Positions 20,708-31,634 are shown, counted from the first letter of the stretch. The stretch: 36,442 nucleotides of DNA from Polysphondylium violaceum (GCA_000277445.1 AJWJ01000220.1:1-36442); one strand, 5' to 3'. A program made the numbers and translations. The notes: generated by a model not told the origin, from the letters alone.

Positions 20708-20934
20708 TAATAAAACAAATTCAATCGTCCCCATCGTCGTCTTTTTTTCAGTTGTATTTGTGGACTTTTTCGAATCTTATTTTTTTTTTTTTTTTTTTTT
20801 AAATTTTGAAAAATTTTTAAATTTTTCATTTTCTTCTTTTTATTGTTCTTTATTATATTACATATATCTGTGTCTGTCTGTCTGCGTTTAATTTGATTTA
20901 AAGAGAAGCAAGATTGACCTGCGCAGTAATCGAT

Positions 20935-21673
20935 ATGGGTATATATGGTGAATTTAGTTGTTGTTGTTTAGGTTTCTCATTGTATTGACGCCTTTTTTTT
21001 TTTTTTTTTCTATAGGTAATCTATTTTCTTCAGTATTTTTTAAACTTTTTGGAAATAAAGATGTTCGAATTTTGATTCTTGGATTAGACAGGTATGGTGA
21101 TGTGATGCTGTTGGTAGGGTACTAGTATGATGATATTAACACACTATTATCTTAAAATGCAGTGCAGGAAAAACAACTATTTTATATAAACTACAATGTG
21201 GTGAAGTGCTGACTACAATACCAAGTGTGTATAAATCAATATCAGGAATCATCAATTATATATGAATATATGTGTATTAATACAGAGATCTATCTATAGC
21301 TATAGGATTTAATGTTGAATCGATTACTTATAAAAATATTAGGTTCTTTTTGTGGGATTTAGGAGGACAATCAGCTATAAGGCCTTATTGGAGATGTTAT
21401 TATCCAAATACAAATGCTATTATATATGTTGTAGATTCATCAGATCCAGATAGACTGGGTATTGCCAATGAAGAATTGGCGGCAATGTTGTCAGAAGAGG
21501 AACTTAGAACAACACCTCTACTCGTATTTGCAAATAAACAAGATTTACCAGGCGCCCTAACTGATGCTCAAGTTAGTGAAGGTCTCAAACTCAGTTCTCT
21601 AAAAAATAGACAATGGGCTATATTTAAAACATCTGCCATCAATGGTGTAGGAATTTATGAAGGATTAGATTGG

Positions 21674-21762
<89 letters not shown>

Positions 21763-21881
21763 TATAGGGAGAGATCATATGCATATGATATCACAACCAC
21801 GCGCATAATTTAGATGTTAATTATTAATTATTAATCTTTTATTATTATAGGCTAGTAAATGTTATTAGTTCAGGTGGATAA
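20935..21881 (+). CDS. arl1: ARL1, Arf-like small GTPase of the trans-Golgi
   Basis: Five exons: 20935..20938, 21016..21091, 21163..21224, 21300..21672 and 21851..21881 give 181 residues, the usual ARL1 length. The first coding exon is only ATGG. Gly2 (MGNLFSSVF) is the N-myristoylation site that anchors the GTP form to membranes. The P-loop is GLDSAGKT, switch I is TIPTIGFNVE, switch II is DLGGQ, and NKQD and SAINGVG bind guanine. The block [21 protein letters not shown] is very close to ARL1 rather than ARF or other ARLs. ARL1 recruits GRIP-domain golgins and Arfaptins at the trans-Golgi. The last intron holds a long ATT repeat; the final exon supplies LVNVISSGG. Confidence 0.95.
21677..21762 (+). 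repeat. (TTA/ATT)n microsatellite in ARL1 intron 4
   Basis: About 28-29 uninterrupted ATT units fill much of the 178-bp intron. If the intron were kept, the frame would read a poly-Leu stretch and end soon after, replacing the last ten ARL1 residues. Length is likely polymorphic. Confidence 0.95.
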
Positions 21882-22308
21882 TACTATAGTAATAATAAAC
21901 ATTTGACAAAAAGTGATATATATATTTAATTTAAAATGATTTATATGATTGTTTTGTTACACAAAACACATGTGGTGACTTCATTGTTTTTCATTCTTTA
22001 TTTTCAGAGACATGGATATTATAGGAAAGACACGCACACCCCATGTTCTCACAAATTCAGAGTTTTATTTTACAGATATTTTCAGACCTTTGTTTAGAAG
22101 AACGGATTTATGAGGTTGATTTTTTCATTTTTTTGAATTTTTTTGTAAATTTATTTCAAAAAACAAACTAAAAATAAATCTTTTTTTGGGCGTTGACAAA
22201 TTAAATTATCATATCACACACATTACCATTTTTTAACTTTTTTTTTATTTTTTATTTTTTTATTCATTATACTTCAAGTTCAGTAATAGACGAATAATAA
22301 TAGTTATA
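21882..22308. promoter_or_regulatory. Intergenic region, ARL1 to PXB-like gene
   Basis: About 430 bp, holding the ARL1 3' flank and the promoter of the next gene. A CA-rich patch CACGCACACCCCATG lies near 22032. The rest is poly-T and AT repeats just before the ATG. No gene or RNA recognised. Confidence 0.5.
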
Positions 22309-25146
22309 ATGAAAATTGATACACCGTCAATTCAAGACTTAAACATTGATGAAAAGGATGAGACAAACAAAGATATTTTAACAAGCAGCAGCGAAGACGA
22401 GCAAGAAGAGGAGCAGGTTGCTGAAATAGTAACAATTGAAACTGTGCAAGAATACAAATTAACATTGGATCAAGAAGCTTATTTTAAACAACAGCTACTC
22501 AAATATGCAATTCAAGAGGAGGTCGTTGTGTATTTCAACAATCCAAACATGTTGGAAGAGACACTGTTTTTAAAGTTTTTGTTTAAGAATCTAACAACGA
22601 TTCCGTTACTCACAAGCAAACCTCAGGCAAAGATTCGTTTTCAACAGTTGATCAACACATTGCCAAAGATTATCATTCAGAGTCAAGTGGCCACAAAGCA
22701 AGAGACCAACGACCATTTTAGAAAATTTGCAGTAAAGTGTTTTGATGTGGCTCTCAGAACACCACTCGAGAAACAAAAGGACAAGACATTAAAGATATTT
22801 ACAGATTTGGATAGAGAGGAAAAGGATCGTCAAAAGAAAATACGTCCCAAGACACTCAAGGATCAGGCTACACTAGAGGACTTGCAAGATCAACAAGAGG
22901 AGGAAGAGAGAAAAAAGAATCCTGCCGACATGCAGCGTGAAGACACTATTCTCAGACTTCAAAAGCGTTTAACAGAGGTCACTCAAATCATCATTATGAA
23001 CGTCGAGTCCAAGAACCATGCTGGCGATAACAATGGCATCAACTATCTCTTTGAAACCATCTTAAAGACACCCAACGTCCACGACCTCCCACCCGATCTC
23101 TATGAATTTGCCACAATCATCATCAAGATCTTGTCTTTGTGGATGGAAAGAGAGATGAGGGATCCCAAACAAGTGCAAAAGATGAAAAGACTCTATATGA
23201 TCACACCCATCAAAGCCATCAAGGCCTCACTCGCCATAGCCAATCCCGTGACACTACTCAAAGGCATTATCATTATGTTTTTGGCCAAACCATTTGGCTC
23301 GAGAAATCTCATTCAAACCATTTGCTCTGTCATGGTTGAAGGAGGAAAGACAGATAAGATTTCTAAAAAGGCCTACAAAGATGCAGAGGCTCAATTGTCA
23401 AATTTGAAATCCCACGTCAAGAAGCAAGTGTTGAATAAAGTCAAAGGATTCGTGGCCAACATGCACCAGATCTCAGATTCCAACGGCCAACCCATCACCG
23501 TATTCAAAGAGATGCCTAGCGTCATCACCATACTTCAATACCAATGGCCATCCAGTCCTCCTCTTGACTCTTCTGTCATTTCCCAATTAGAGGAAGAACA
23601 ATTCAAATCACTGTTTGAGTATGCCAAACTAGAGAAAAGAAAAAAGGAAAAGAACGATTTTGTCGAAATATTGGGTAACGATGAAATGATTGACATTATT
23701 CGTGAACTCTTGCCAGTGCTCTATGAGCCACTTGGCAAATTGTTTTGCAAAGCAAACATTGGCCATCACTTTGAAAAGTTGGCTCATGTAATCAAAAAAA
23801 CAATCATTGCCGCAGAGACTGGTGAATTGGTTGAAGATGAGGAAGACATTGATTTATCAGATTACGTAGATATCAATGAATCTGAACCATCCACTCCAAG
23901 AGATGCAGTTAGTCCAAACTTAAACAACAGTACTCCTAGTAGTATCAACAATAGCAACAATAATCTCCAACCAACTCAATCAGCACCATCTTCTATCGCC
24001 TCAACACCTCAGAAAAAAGGTTTATTTTCAAAATCAATGGATTGGTTTTCTAAACCATCAATATTTTCAAAATCAAACAACAATGGTAATCAAGGTAATA
24101 ATAACAACAATATTGCAATTGATTCACCACCACAATCACCAACAGGTACAGTATTTGTTTTGGATGAGTCGCAATCGGCCCCAACCTCACCAGCTCCAAT
24201 TACAAATTCAACATCAACCTCTTCTGGATTCTTGCAAAGATTTACAAATGATTTAAATGATTTTCTTGCCACCTCTGAAGAACAACAAAGACAAAAACAA
24301 CAATCTATTAAAAAGAAATTCAAAAAAGATAAATCCCAAACCATTACTCTCTCTGAACGTTTGGTTTTATTCCAAGATGTAAATACAACTTTAATTGAAA
24401 GAGTTTATAAAATGGTTCATGAATTGGTTGTATCTGATGCAAAATCAAATGCTGAACTTGTAAATAATAATAATAAGGATAATAAGGATAATAGTAATAA
24501 TAGTAGCGTTGAATCTCCTCCTTTATCACCAACTACAAATTCTTCATCCTCATCAGATGAATCATTTTCATCCCCAGTTAATAGTGTAAAGGATAATAAG
24601 AATAATAATAAGGATAAAGAAGAAGAAGAACTTAAAACAGGTTTACTATCTCAATCTGTTTGCTGGTTGTTGGGTCTTTTACAATTTTTAAAGGATGAAG
24701 AAGTAGATGTATTTTCAGAGATTTATAAACCTTTGTCACCAAATTTGAAATTAAATATCATTAAAGAATTAAATGCGGTCATCAAATATAGAGATTGGAG
24801 ATTACAACATGGTAACAAAGAGGCGACCAAAGAAAACATTGAAAAGGTGGATAAACTACACATGTCTTTGGAGGAGGAAGAAAACAAAAAGCCAGAAAAA
24901 CCATCATTAGAGTATTTACCAACACTAACTGGTCCTTTTATTTCTTTGATTCATCAACGTTTTGCTAGATTGGGTGATCCCGCTAAATATTCTTTAACCA
25001 ATTTATCTTCGATCATTGGTGCTGCAAATTCTCCAATCACTTCACCTTTAAATATCCCCAATAGTTTTGAAGGACATACTACAACTACAACAACTACAAC
25101 AACTACAAATAATAATAATAATAATAGCGATTCATATAACCTTTAA
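22309..25146 (+). CDS. Large protein with fungal PX-associated (DUF3818/PXB)-like domain
   Basis: Single exon, 945 residues. An acidic N-terminus (SSSEDEQEEEQ) is followed from about residue 45 by a helical region (LDQEAYFKQQLLKYAIQEEV, FLKFLFKNL) like the PX-associated module of fungal PX proteins. The core at about 285-345 includes PIKAIKASLAIANPVTLL and MFLAKPFGSRNL, which I recall as characteristic of the DUF3818/PXB family. More helices run to about residue 520, then a long Ser/Pro/Asn-rich linker with SP sites, a further helical part at about 780-900 (LSQSVCWLLGLLQFL), and a Thr/Asn tail. No PX domain itself is visible. A lipid- or membrane-trafficking scaffold is likely by family resemblance. 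Assigned from memory of motifs, so moderately sure. Confidence 0.72.
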   Translation: MKIDTPSIQDLNIDEKDETNKDILTSSSEDEQEEEQVAEIVTIETVQEYKLTLDQEAYFKQQLLKYAIQEEVVVYFNNPNMLEETLFLKFLFKNLTTIPLLTSKPQAKIRFQQLINTLPKIIIQSQVATKQETNDHFRKFAVKCFDVALRTPLEKQKDKTLKIFTDLDREEKDRQKKIRPKTLKDQATLEDLQDQQEEEERKKNPADMQREDTILRLQKRLTEVTQIIIMNVESKNHAGDNNGINYLFETILKTPNVHDLPPDLYEFATIIIKILSLWMEREMRDPKQVQKMKRLYMITPIKAIKASLAIANPVTLLKGIIIMFLAKPFGSRNLIQTICSVMVEGGKTDKISKKAYKDAEAQLSNLKSHVKKQVLNKVKGFVANMHQISDSNGQPITVFKEMPSVITILQYQWPSSPPLDSSVISQLEEEQFKSLFEYAKLEKRKKEKNDFVEILGNDEMIDIIRELLPVLYEPLGKLFCKANIGHHFEKLAHVIKKTIIAAETGELVEDEEDIDLSDYVDINESEPSTPRDAVSPNLNNSTPSSINNSNNNLQPTQSAPSSIASTPQKKGLFSKSMDWFSKPSIFSKSNNNGNQGNNNNNIAIDSPPQSPTGTVFVLDESQSAPTSPAPITNSTSTSSGFLQRFTNDLNDFLATSEEQQRQKQQSIKKKFKKDKSQTITLSERLVLFQDVNTTLIERVYKMVHELVVSDAKSNAELVNNNNKDNKDNSNNSSVESPPLSPTTNSSSSSDESFSSPVNSVKDNKNNNKDKEEEELKTGLLSQSVCWLLGLLQFLKDEEVDVFSEIYKPLSPNLKLNIIKELNAVIKYRDWRLQHGNKEATKENIEKVDKLHMSLEEEENKKPEKPSLEYLPTLTGPFISLIHQRFARLGDPAKYSLTNLSSIIGAANSPITSPLNIPNSFEGHTTTTTTTTTTNNNNNNSDSYNL

Positions 25147-25248
25147 ATATTTATACTTTTCCAATACATAAATAAAATAAATAAAACACTCTGCCTACAT
25201 ATAATACCATACAATAGATATTTATCTAAAAAAAAAACTAAACAAGAT

Positions 25249-26136
25249 TTATTGTTGAGCTTCTCGATTACCAACATTACTTGGACTTGCAGATCCTCTT
25301 CCTCTGCCTCCTCTAGGGGCAAATCCTTTACCAGATGGTCCAATTGGTTGTCTTGGTTTGGTATTATTATTATTAGTATTGTTAATTGTATTATTATTTG
25401 TATTACTGGTGGTAAGAGTTGACCGCTTTTTATTTCCTGGTGAATAAATATTTGAATTGTTGCTATTATTATTATTATTGTTATTATTATTATTATTACT
25501 TATTGTTGTTGTTGATTGTATTGTTGTCGTTGTCGTTGATGATGATGATGATATTGATGATTGTGATTCTTCATCACCAAATAAAAGTGCTCTTGCTTTT
25601 AAATAATCTTTTTCTTGTTCCTCTAATGATTTTTGTTTTTCTTTAACAACTACTACTTTTTTTTCTTGTATTGGTTTCTTCCTTGATAGGATTTCTTTTG
25701 GAATAGGTATTAATACATGAATAATGTACTTGTACTATTTTACATAAATATACTTACTAACTGATGGTTGGGATTCAAAAAATGGATGAACATCTTGCAA
25801 ATTATAAGAATTAAAAGTATTGCTTTGTTGTTGTATAGTATCTAGTGATGGGAAGTTACTTTCAGTATTTTGATCTATTTGTTGTAAATTGTTTTCATTA
25901 TTATTTTTATTATTGTTGTCGTTATCATCGTTTGAAATTTCTAAAGAGTTTATGTTTTTTATGATATCTTCAGTTTTACTACTCGTATCATTATCGGTCC
26001 CACTATTACTTCTTTTTAAAATTCCTCTATTATTATTAATGTTATTGTTGTTATTCATACTATAATTATTATTATTATTATAGCTATTATTATTATATCT
26101 GTTATTGTAGCCATAGTTATTATTATAGTTGTTAAA

Positions 26137-26195
<59 letters not shown>

Positions 26196-26809
26196 AATTT
26201 ACATTGCTATTATAGTTAATATTCATATTATAGTTATTATTGCTATAGTTTTGATTATTATTATAGTTATTATAGTTATTATAGTTTATATTATTGTAGC
26301 CTGTATTCATATTATAGTTGTTATTAAAACTATTGTTATTATTATAGTTGCTATTATTATAGTTGGTACTATTATAATTATAGTTCATATTAACATTGTT
26401 ATTATAGTTTATGTTGTTGTTATTGTTGCTATTGTTATTATTATTATAGTTGTAATTAAAACTATTGTTATTATAGCTATTCCTATTGTGGTTTATAGTA
26501 TTGTTGCTATTATTACTATTGTAATTATAATTAAAAGTATTTAAAGTGGATGAATCTGTATTTATATTTGTTGTTGATGTTTCTATAGAGGTCTCTGGAA
26601 GAGTAGGAGTAGTTTGTTGTATAGGGGCTCTATTTTCCTTTTTTTTGATTTTAATACCAGCTCCTCCCTATTATGATGATGATGATGATGATGATGAAAG
26701 AGATAGGGTTGTCATTGATTAATATTAATATCACATGAATGAGGGATATCTAAGATTTAAAGTTACTTACTAATGGAGGGAACTGCTCGTCATCATTAGC
26801 ATCTACCAT
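25249..26809 (-). CDS. SUZ/SUZ-C domain protein with Tyr/Asn-rich prion-like region
   Basis: Exons 26771..26809, 25758..26667 and 25249..25694 (introns 103 and 63 bp) give 464 residues. It starts MVDANDDEQFPPL, then GGAGIKIKKKENRAP, a Tyr/Asn-rich stretch of over 150 residues (NYNNYNN type, with an uninterrupted Asn run), and RGILKRSNSG. After the second splice comes a SUZ motif: VKILSRKKP, then SLEEQEKDYLKARALLFG. The C-terminus RQPIGPSGKGFAPRGGRGRG is SUZ-C/RGG-like. SUZ domains bind RNA; SZRD1 and R3H-SUZ proteins carry both motifs. The donor GTAAGT at 25757 and acceptor at 25695 are preferred over the alternative because they restore the SUZ start. Likely an RNA-granule protein. Confidence 0.82.
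26138..26190 (-). repeat. AAT microsatellite encoding poly-Asn
   Basis: About 17 AAT units on the minus strand inside the SUZ-protein gene encode an unbroken Asn run, within a longer Tyr/Asn region of mixed AAT, AAC and TAT codons. Typical of dictyostelid coding DNA. Confidence 0.9.
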
Positions 26810-27029
26810 ATTATTATTGTTGTTATTGTAGTTGTGTTCAAGTTGTTGATGTGTTTATACTGCAAGTATCAGTATCTACATGTGCATCTACGATATGATA
26901 TAAATAATTTTAGAAAAGTATGAAAAAAAAAAAAAAAAAGATAGAAAAAAAAAAAAAATAAAGATTTTGCGCAATAAGTTGTTTTAATATATATCATATT
27001 GTATCTCAACAGTAATAGCAACAGAGACG
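26810..27029. promoter_or_regulatory. Compact bidirectional promoter (220 bp)
   Basis: Exactly 220 bp separate the divergent ATGs of the SUZ gene and the membrane-protein gene. It contains two poly-A blocks near 26924-26960 and short GC-richer stretches (CATGTGCATCTACGA near 26879). Shared control is inferred from geometry only. Confidence 0.5.
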
Positions 27030-28656
27030 ATGATGACATCAACTATAAATAATACTATAGTCCATAGTAATGGCAATGGTAGTAAATCAAAGCTTTATGA
27101 TAAATCTAGATTAGAGTCATTATTTATTTATCAAAACTTTGATAGAGTCATCTTGGATATCACTACTATTTTATTTGAATCCTATCATAAACAATATAGT
27201 ACTATTGAATCCTTTTTAAATAATTTGGATATATCTAGTATAAACAGTGATAAAACAGTTGCTCTTGTTTCACAATGTGATCATCAATGTCAAAGCAATA
27301 GCAATAATAGTTGTGATTGTATTTGGATGATGCAACTACTAATTCAATCACTATATGAAAAGGGATTATATACTTTAGCATTAAAATTTATAAACTCATT
27401 CTATAGAGATGGTATTTCAAATTCCCCATTTGATGTTTTAATTTTATCGTATGTATTTAAATAGAGATTCATAAATACACCTTTATATTAACGTGTATAT
27501 AAATATCACCAGGATTCATTTATTAGTTCATTATAAAAATTATGAAGAAAGCAAAGCTATTATATTGGAAGTTATTACAAAAAGATATATTATGGTTCAA
27601 AAAAACAACAATCAAAGCCATCAAAATAATATATTAAACAATCAACAATATGAACAATTGGTCGAGCTTTTAATATTTCATATTATGTTTAGATTGGGAG
27701 AAAGTGAACAATGTTTTCAATATTTGGAGAGTGACCATTATTTATCTAGTTGGAAAAAAGAAGGATTTATTCAAGCATTAAATGAAATGATTCATATTAA
27801 AGAGATTGAAGAAAAATCACATAAAGAATTACAACAAAAGCAACAAAAGCAATTGGAAAGAGAATTACAAGATCAAATGAACCAGCTTCAACAAAATAAT
27901 CAACAACAACAACTCGAGAATCAACAAAAATTAATTGAAACTCAAAAATTATTAATCAACCAACAAATTCCAAATAATGGTAATAGTAATAACAAGAAAA
28001 GTAATTTAATAGTTGAAATTAAACAACATTTATTTGAAATTGTACATGAAATATTAACAATTCGAGACTTTGAAAGTCTTAAAACAGTATTGACCAAAAC
28101 TGTTTATGGAAATATCAGAAAACTATTACACGCCATCATAACCAAATTAAAATCAATCATAATTTATTTAAAAAGTAATCAAAGTAAACAATTTATTAAA
28201 AAGGCTATCCCTGGAATAATATCAACTGCTTTATTATTCTACGCAGTTTATTTACTCGCAAATCAAAGAAAATCTTTGGCACCGGCTGTTAAAAAACAAA
28301 AATTATTACAACAACAACAACAGCAACAATTATTATCACCAACATCATCAAATGTAGCCAATAATACTGTATCAAATGTTAATTCAACATTACAACAACA
28401 ATCTCAACAACCAAGAAGATCATTTGGTTTAAAAAATGTTTCGCAACAACAACAACCTCAACCACTCAGAAGTTATTCTGCAGGTTCAAATAATCCAATT
28501 CCACCATCACGCTACACTCCCCAATATCAACAATACTCTAGTAGTAATAGACCATCGATGTCTAATAACAATAACACCAACAATACCAATTCCTATTGGA
28601 GTAGTTTTAAACAACTTGTATCAAACTCATTTACTTTAAATAATCGAGTAGAATAA
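27030..28656 (+). CDS. Helical protein with C-terminal membrane segment, unrecognised (weakly PEX26-like)
   Basis: Exons 27030..27448 and 27513..28656 (64-bp intron) give 520 residues. The N-terminal part is helical, with paired repeats that look TPR-like (LLIQSLYEKGLYTLALKFI, FHIMFRLGESEQCFQYLES). A Gln-rich coil follows, then a basic amphipathic segment and one hydrophobic helix near residues 390-410 (AIPGIISTALLFYAVYLLA). The tail of about 110 residues is Gln/Ser/Asn-rich. The order of a helical repeat domain then a C-terminal anchor recalls PEX26 and plant APEM9, which dock the PEX1/PEX6 ATPases on peroxisomes, but similarity is only in layout, so this is a guess. No catalytic motif. Confidence 0.8.
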
Positions 28657-29023
28657 TAATACATGTTATCTTTTCTTTTTTTATTGATAAATAAAAATTT
28701 AATTGGAAATATAAATAAATATAAATAAATATAAATAAATATATTTACAAATGTCAGAGTAGAATATTTATTTGTTGCACAACAAACTTTTTTTTTTTTG
28801 TGTGGTGTTTCGTATAAACACAGTTTTTTCGAATATCTCCTCTCATGTAAATAGGAGATAATGATACCAAAATAGAATAATAAATAATGTCATGAACTTA
28901 TACGTTACTAGATATTGTATTATTATTTTTTAGAATGAATGTAAATGAAAAAGTATAAATTGAATGGAAATTTATCTGAGAAAAACATTAATTCCAATTC
29001 AGTATTTTAAATAGAGTCAAAAA
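28657..29023. promoter_or_regulatory. Intergenic region before the CBM49 gene
   Basis: About 370 bp. It has three exact copies of ATAAATAAAT at 28711-28740 in the upstream gene's 3' flank, and an imperfect inverted pair GGAGAT / ATCTCC near 28835-28858. A TATA-like AT-rich run precedes the CBM49 ATG. No gene seen. Confidence 0.5.
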
Positions 29024-29482
29024 ATGAAATTTATTAGTGCTTTATTATTTGTTCTTATTGCAGTCTCATTTTCATCAGCCATGGCTGATCATCAATGTGG
29101 TCCACATAATAGATGTCCAGATATGCATGCTTGTGTCTGTGATGCTGGGGTTTTCAGATGTGTATTTAGATGTGATGAAGTCATTATTACTCAAACTGTG
29201 ACTAGAAGATGGTCCGATGATAATGGCCAAATGTCCTATTCTCAAGTTGAAGTTGAAATCAAAAATGTAGGTCACCGTAAAGTAAAAGATGTTACTATTG
29301 GTACTGTTGGTATGAGTCTCAAAGACAACAATGCTATTTGGGGTATCTCAGTTGAAGACTGTGATATTCATTTACCATCATACATTGATTTATTACCACA
29401 CCAATCTCATAAATTTGGTTACATCAACAGAGGCAATATGGCAGCCCACCTTTTTGTCAAGAATATCAATATTCATGAATAA
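29024..29482 (+). CDS. Secreted CBM49-type cellulose-binding protein
   Basis: Single exon, 152 residues. Signal peptide (about 1-21, MKFISALLFVLIAVSFSSAMA), then a short Cys-rich segment (six Cys in CGPHNRCPDMHACVC and CVFRCD) and a CBM49 carbohydrate-binding domain from about residue 53: QTVTRRWSDDNGQ, VEIKNVGHRKVKDVTIGT, IWGISVEDC, LPSYIDLLPHQSHKFGYINRG. CBM49 binds crystalline cellulose. Dictyostelids make cellulose in stalk, sheath and spore coat and carry many such secreted proteins. With no catalytic domain, it is likely a structural matrix or coat protein. The Cys-rich segment may be a second fold or a disulfide clamp. Confidence 0.9.
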   Translation: MKFISALLFVLIAVSFSSAMADHQCGPHNRCPDMHACVCDAGVFRCVFRCDEVIITQTVTRRWSDDNGQMSYSQVEVEIKNVGHRKVKDVTIGTVGMSLKDNNAIWGISVEDCDIHLPSYIDLLPHQSHKFGYINRGNMAAHLFVKNINIHE

Positions 29483-29604
29483 ATTAATTTAAATTATTAA
29501 ATAAACCTAATATTTAAATTATTTCTTTACAAATTTTCATATGATCAAATCAAAATCTTTTATCGGTATTAATTATTTTCAATTTATTATAAATAAAATA
29601 AAAT

Positions 29605-31634
29605 TTAAATTTTTTTACTTAAAGGAACAGCAATATAAGCACCAGCCAAATTTAAATTTGGATTTTTAGCACCTTGCATAAGAGCATGAAACTGGCCACC
29701 TTCAAAAGGATCTTTGAGACCAAGATTTTTAAAGGTATTTTTAATCAATTCATCAATGGAAGGATAAAAAGTATTTCCACCAAAATGTTTATAACCTTGT
29801 GGTTGTTTGACCACTTTGGTATGAGTGATTTCTTTGGTCTTGCTAAGATAAGAGATGGCATAACAACCAGGTTCACTGCTAAATCTAATGATATAAGTAC
29901 CAGATTTCTTTCCAGCCAAATATTGGGCAACATTTTTAGATGAAGCTTCACCAAGAAAACCTTTAATACTACAAATGGAATTTACACGATCCATAAATTC
30001 TTCACCACCATTGAGTGGACCAAACCAACTGAGAATCTTTCCAAATTGTTCAAGGGATACAGATTCAGAGTCGATGGGGACCAATAAGAGTCTGAGACAT
30101 TTGACGGTCAAAGAATCACCAGAATGTACTCTCATGTCAATAGCAAAAGAGGAACAAAAAGCTGGATAGAATTGGTTCCAGCCAACTTCTTCTTTACCTA
30201 AAAAGTGGTGGGCCCAAAATTGTCTGCCACCATGATCGGTGACGAGACCATCGATGAGAATTAAATCTAAAATCTTTTGTTTGGTAATATCAGAGAAACT
30301 TGGACGTCTAACTGGATTTTGTTCCCAACATCTATTTAAAAATTCCTTTAATCTAGTTGGGAAATAATCTGGTATGGTTGGTCTAACACCTCTGTGTGCA
30401 ACACCTGTGCTTAATTCTGGATAAGATGTAAATGCCTTGTTGTATGGTTCTTGTTTTGTCAAAAGTTCCCAAAGTAAAATACCAAATGAAAATACATCAC
30501 ACTTTTCATCATACTCTTTATTTAATAACATTTCCTATATTATATACTTAGTTAATAAATAATGAATAAATAATGAATAATTGATAATAACTTACAGGAG
30601 CCATATATAAAGGAGAACCAGCTTGACCAGTGGTTGAAGAACCAATTTTAATTTTACTGAGACCAAAATCGGCGACTTTGACAACCCAATTATTATCGAC
30701 CAATAAATTTGCAGGTTTTAAATCAAGATGGAGAATTGGTGGATTTGATAAATGAAGCCAATTCATACCGAGGGCGGTATCACGAGCAATGAGAATGGCT
30801 CTTTGGAAAGTGATAAAATCTGGTGAATCGTCCTTGACGCGTAACAAAGAATGAACTGAACCTTTTGGCATCAATTCAGTAACGATACACAAATCACCGG
30901 GTGTTGTGCAAGCACCCATAAACAACAAGAGATGTGGATTACGAAGTTTGGTCATCAAGCAAACCTCTTTTTTAAACTCGTTCATAATGGATTCATCGAA
31001 AAATTGTTGGGTCAATTTCTTGATGGCCACCTCTTTGCCTCTGACAACACCCTTGAATACTGAACCAAATGCACCTGAACCCAATTTGGCCTCTCTGTTG
31101 AATATGATATCTGCTTTATCAATCTCCCATTTCTCAATCTCTTTTTCCTCAGACTCGTCTGTGGGTGGTGTTTGGTTGTGTGGAGTGTTGTCTTGTGTTG
31201 TTGTACCACTATTTAATATTACAGATGGGTCGGGTGATGTTGTTTTGGCAAATGATGAATTCTTTAATTGTTCCCAATAATCTACCACTGATCCATTTGT
31301 ACCTTGATCAATTAAACTTGAAATTAAATCTTTTTTTAATGCTACTATTTTTTGTGCTTTCTCTGCTTGTGCCATTAAATCTGCAATCTAAATATAACAA
31401 ATTAGTATTATTATCATTATTAATCATAAACAATTTAAATATCTATATAATTACAGTTTCAGAAAATAAAGTATCAATCTTTTTCTTATTATTTGATTGT
31501 GGATTTGCGGTTGAGATTGATAAATCTACCAATGATTTAATTTCAAGATCTTTGAGAGCTTGTCTAATTTCCAAGGCTTTGATTTCATCATTTAATTGAT
31601 TGATATTCTTTTCAATTTCTTGAATTTTATTCAT
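29605..31634 (-). CDS. SHK-type protein kinase with C-terminal SH2 domain
   Basis: Exons 31455..31634, 30596..31387 and 29605..30534 (introns 67 and 61 bp, phase 0) give 633 residues. A coiled N-terminus (IEKNINQLNDEIKALEIRQ) precedes the kinase domain: GSGAFGSV glycine loop, VAIKK lysine, HLDLKPANLL catalytic loop (HRD reads HLD), DFGLSK and MAPEML across the second splice. A linker leads to an SH2 domain with GTYIIRFSSEPGCYAISYL, holding the phosphotyrosine-pocket Arg, and NTFYPSIDELI. Kinase followed by SH2 is the SHK architecture described in Dictyostelium (shkA-shkE), dual-specificity kinases that act near chemoattractant and PI3K signals at the membrane. Which member this is I cannot say. 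Confidence 0.93.

Noticed and set aside
26251-26544. 97-codon plus-strand frame of Ile and Val resembling a membrane protein
   Set aside because: It is the antisense of the Tyr/Asn-rich region of the SUZ gene; the hydrophobic look comes from ATT/ATA codons.
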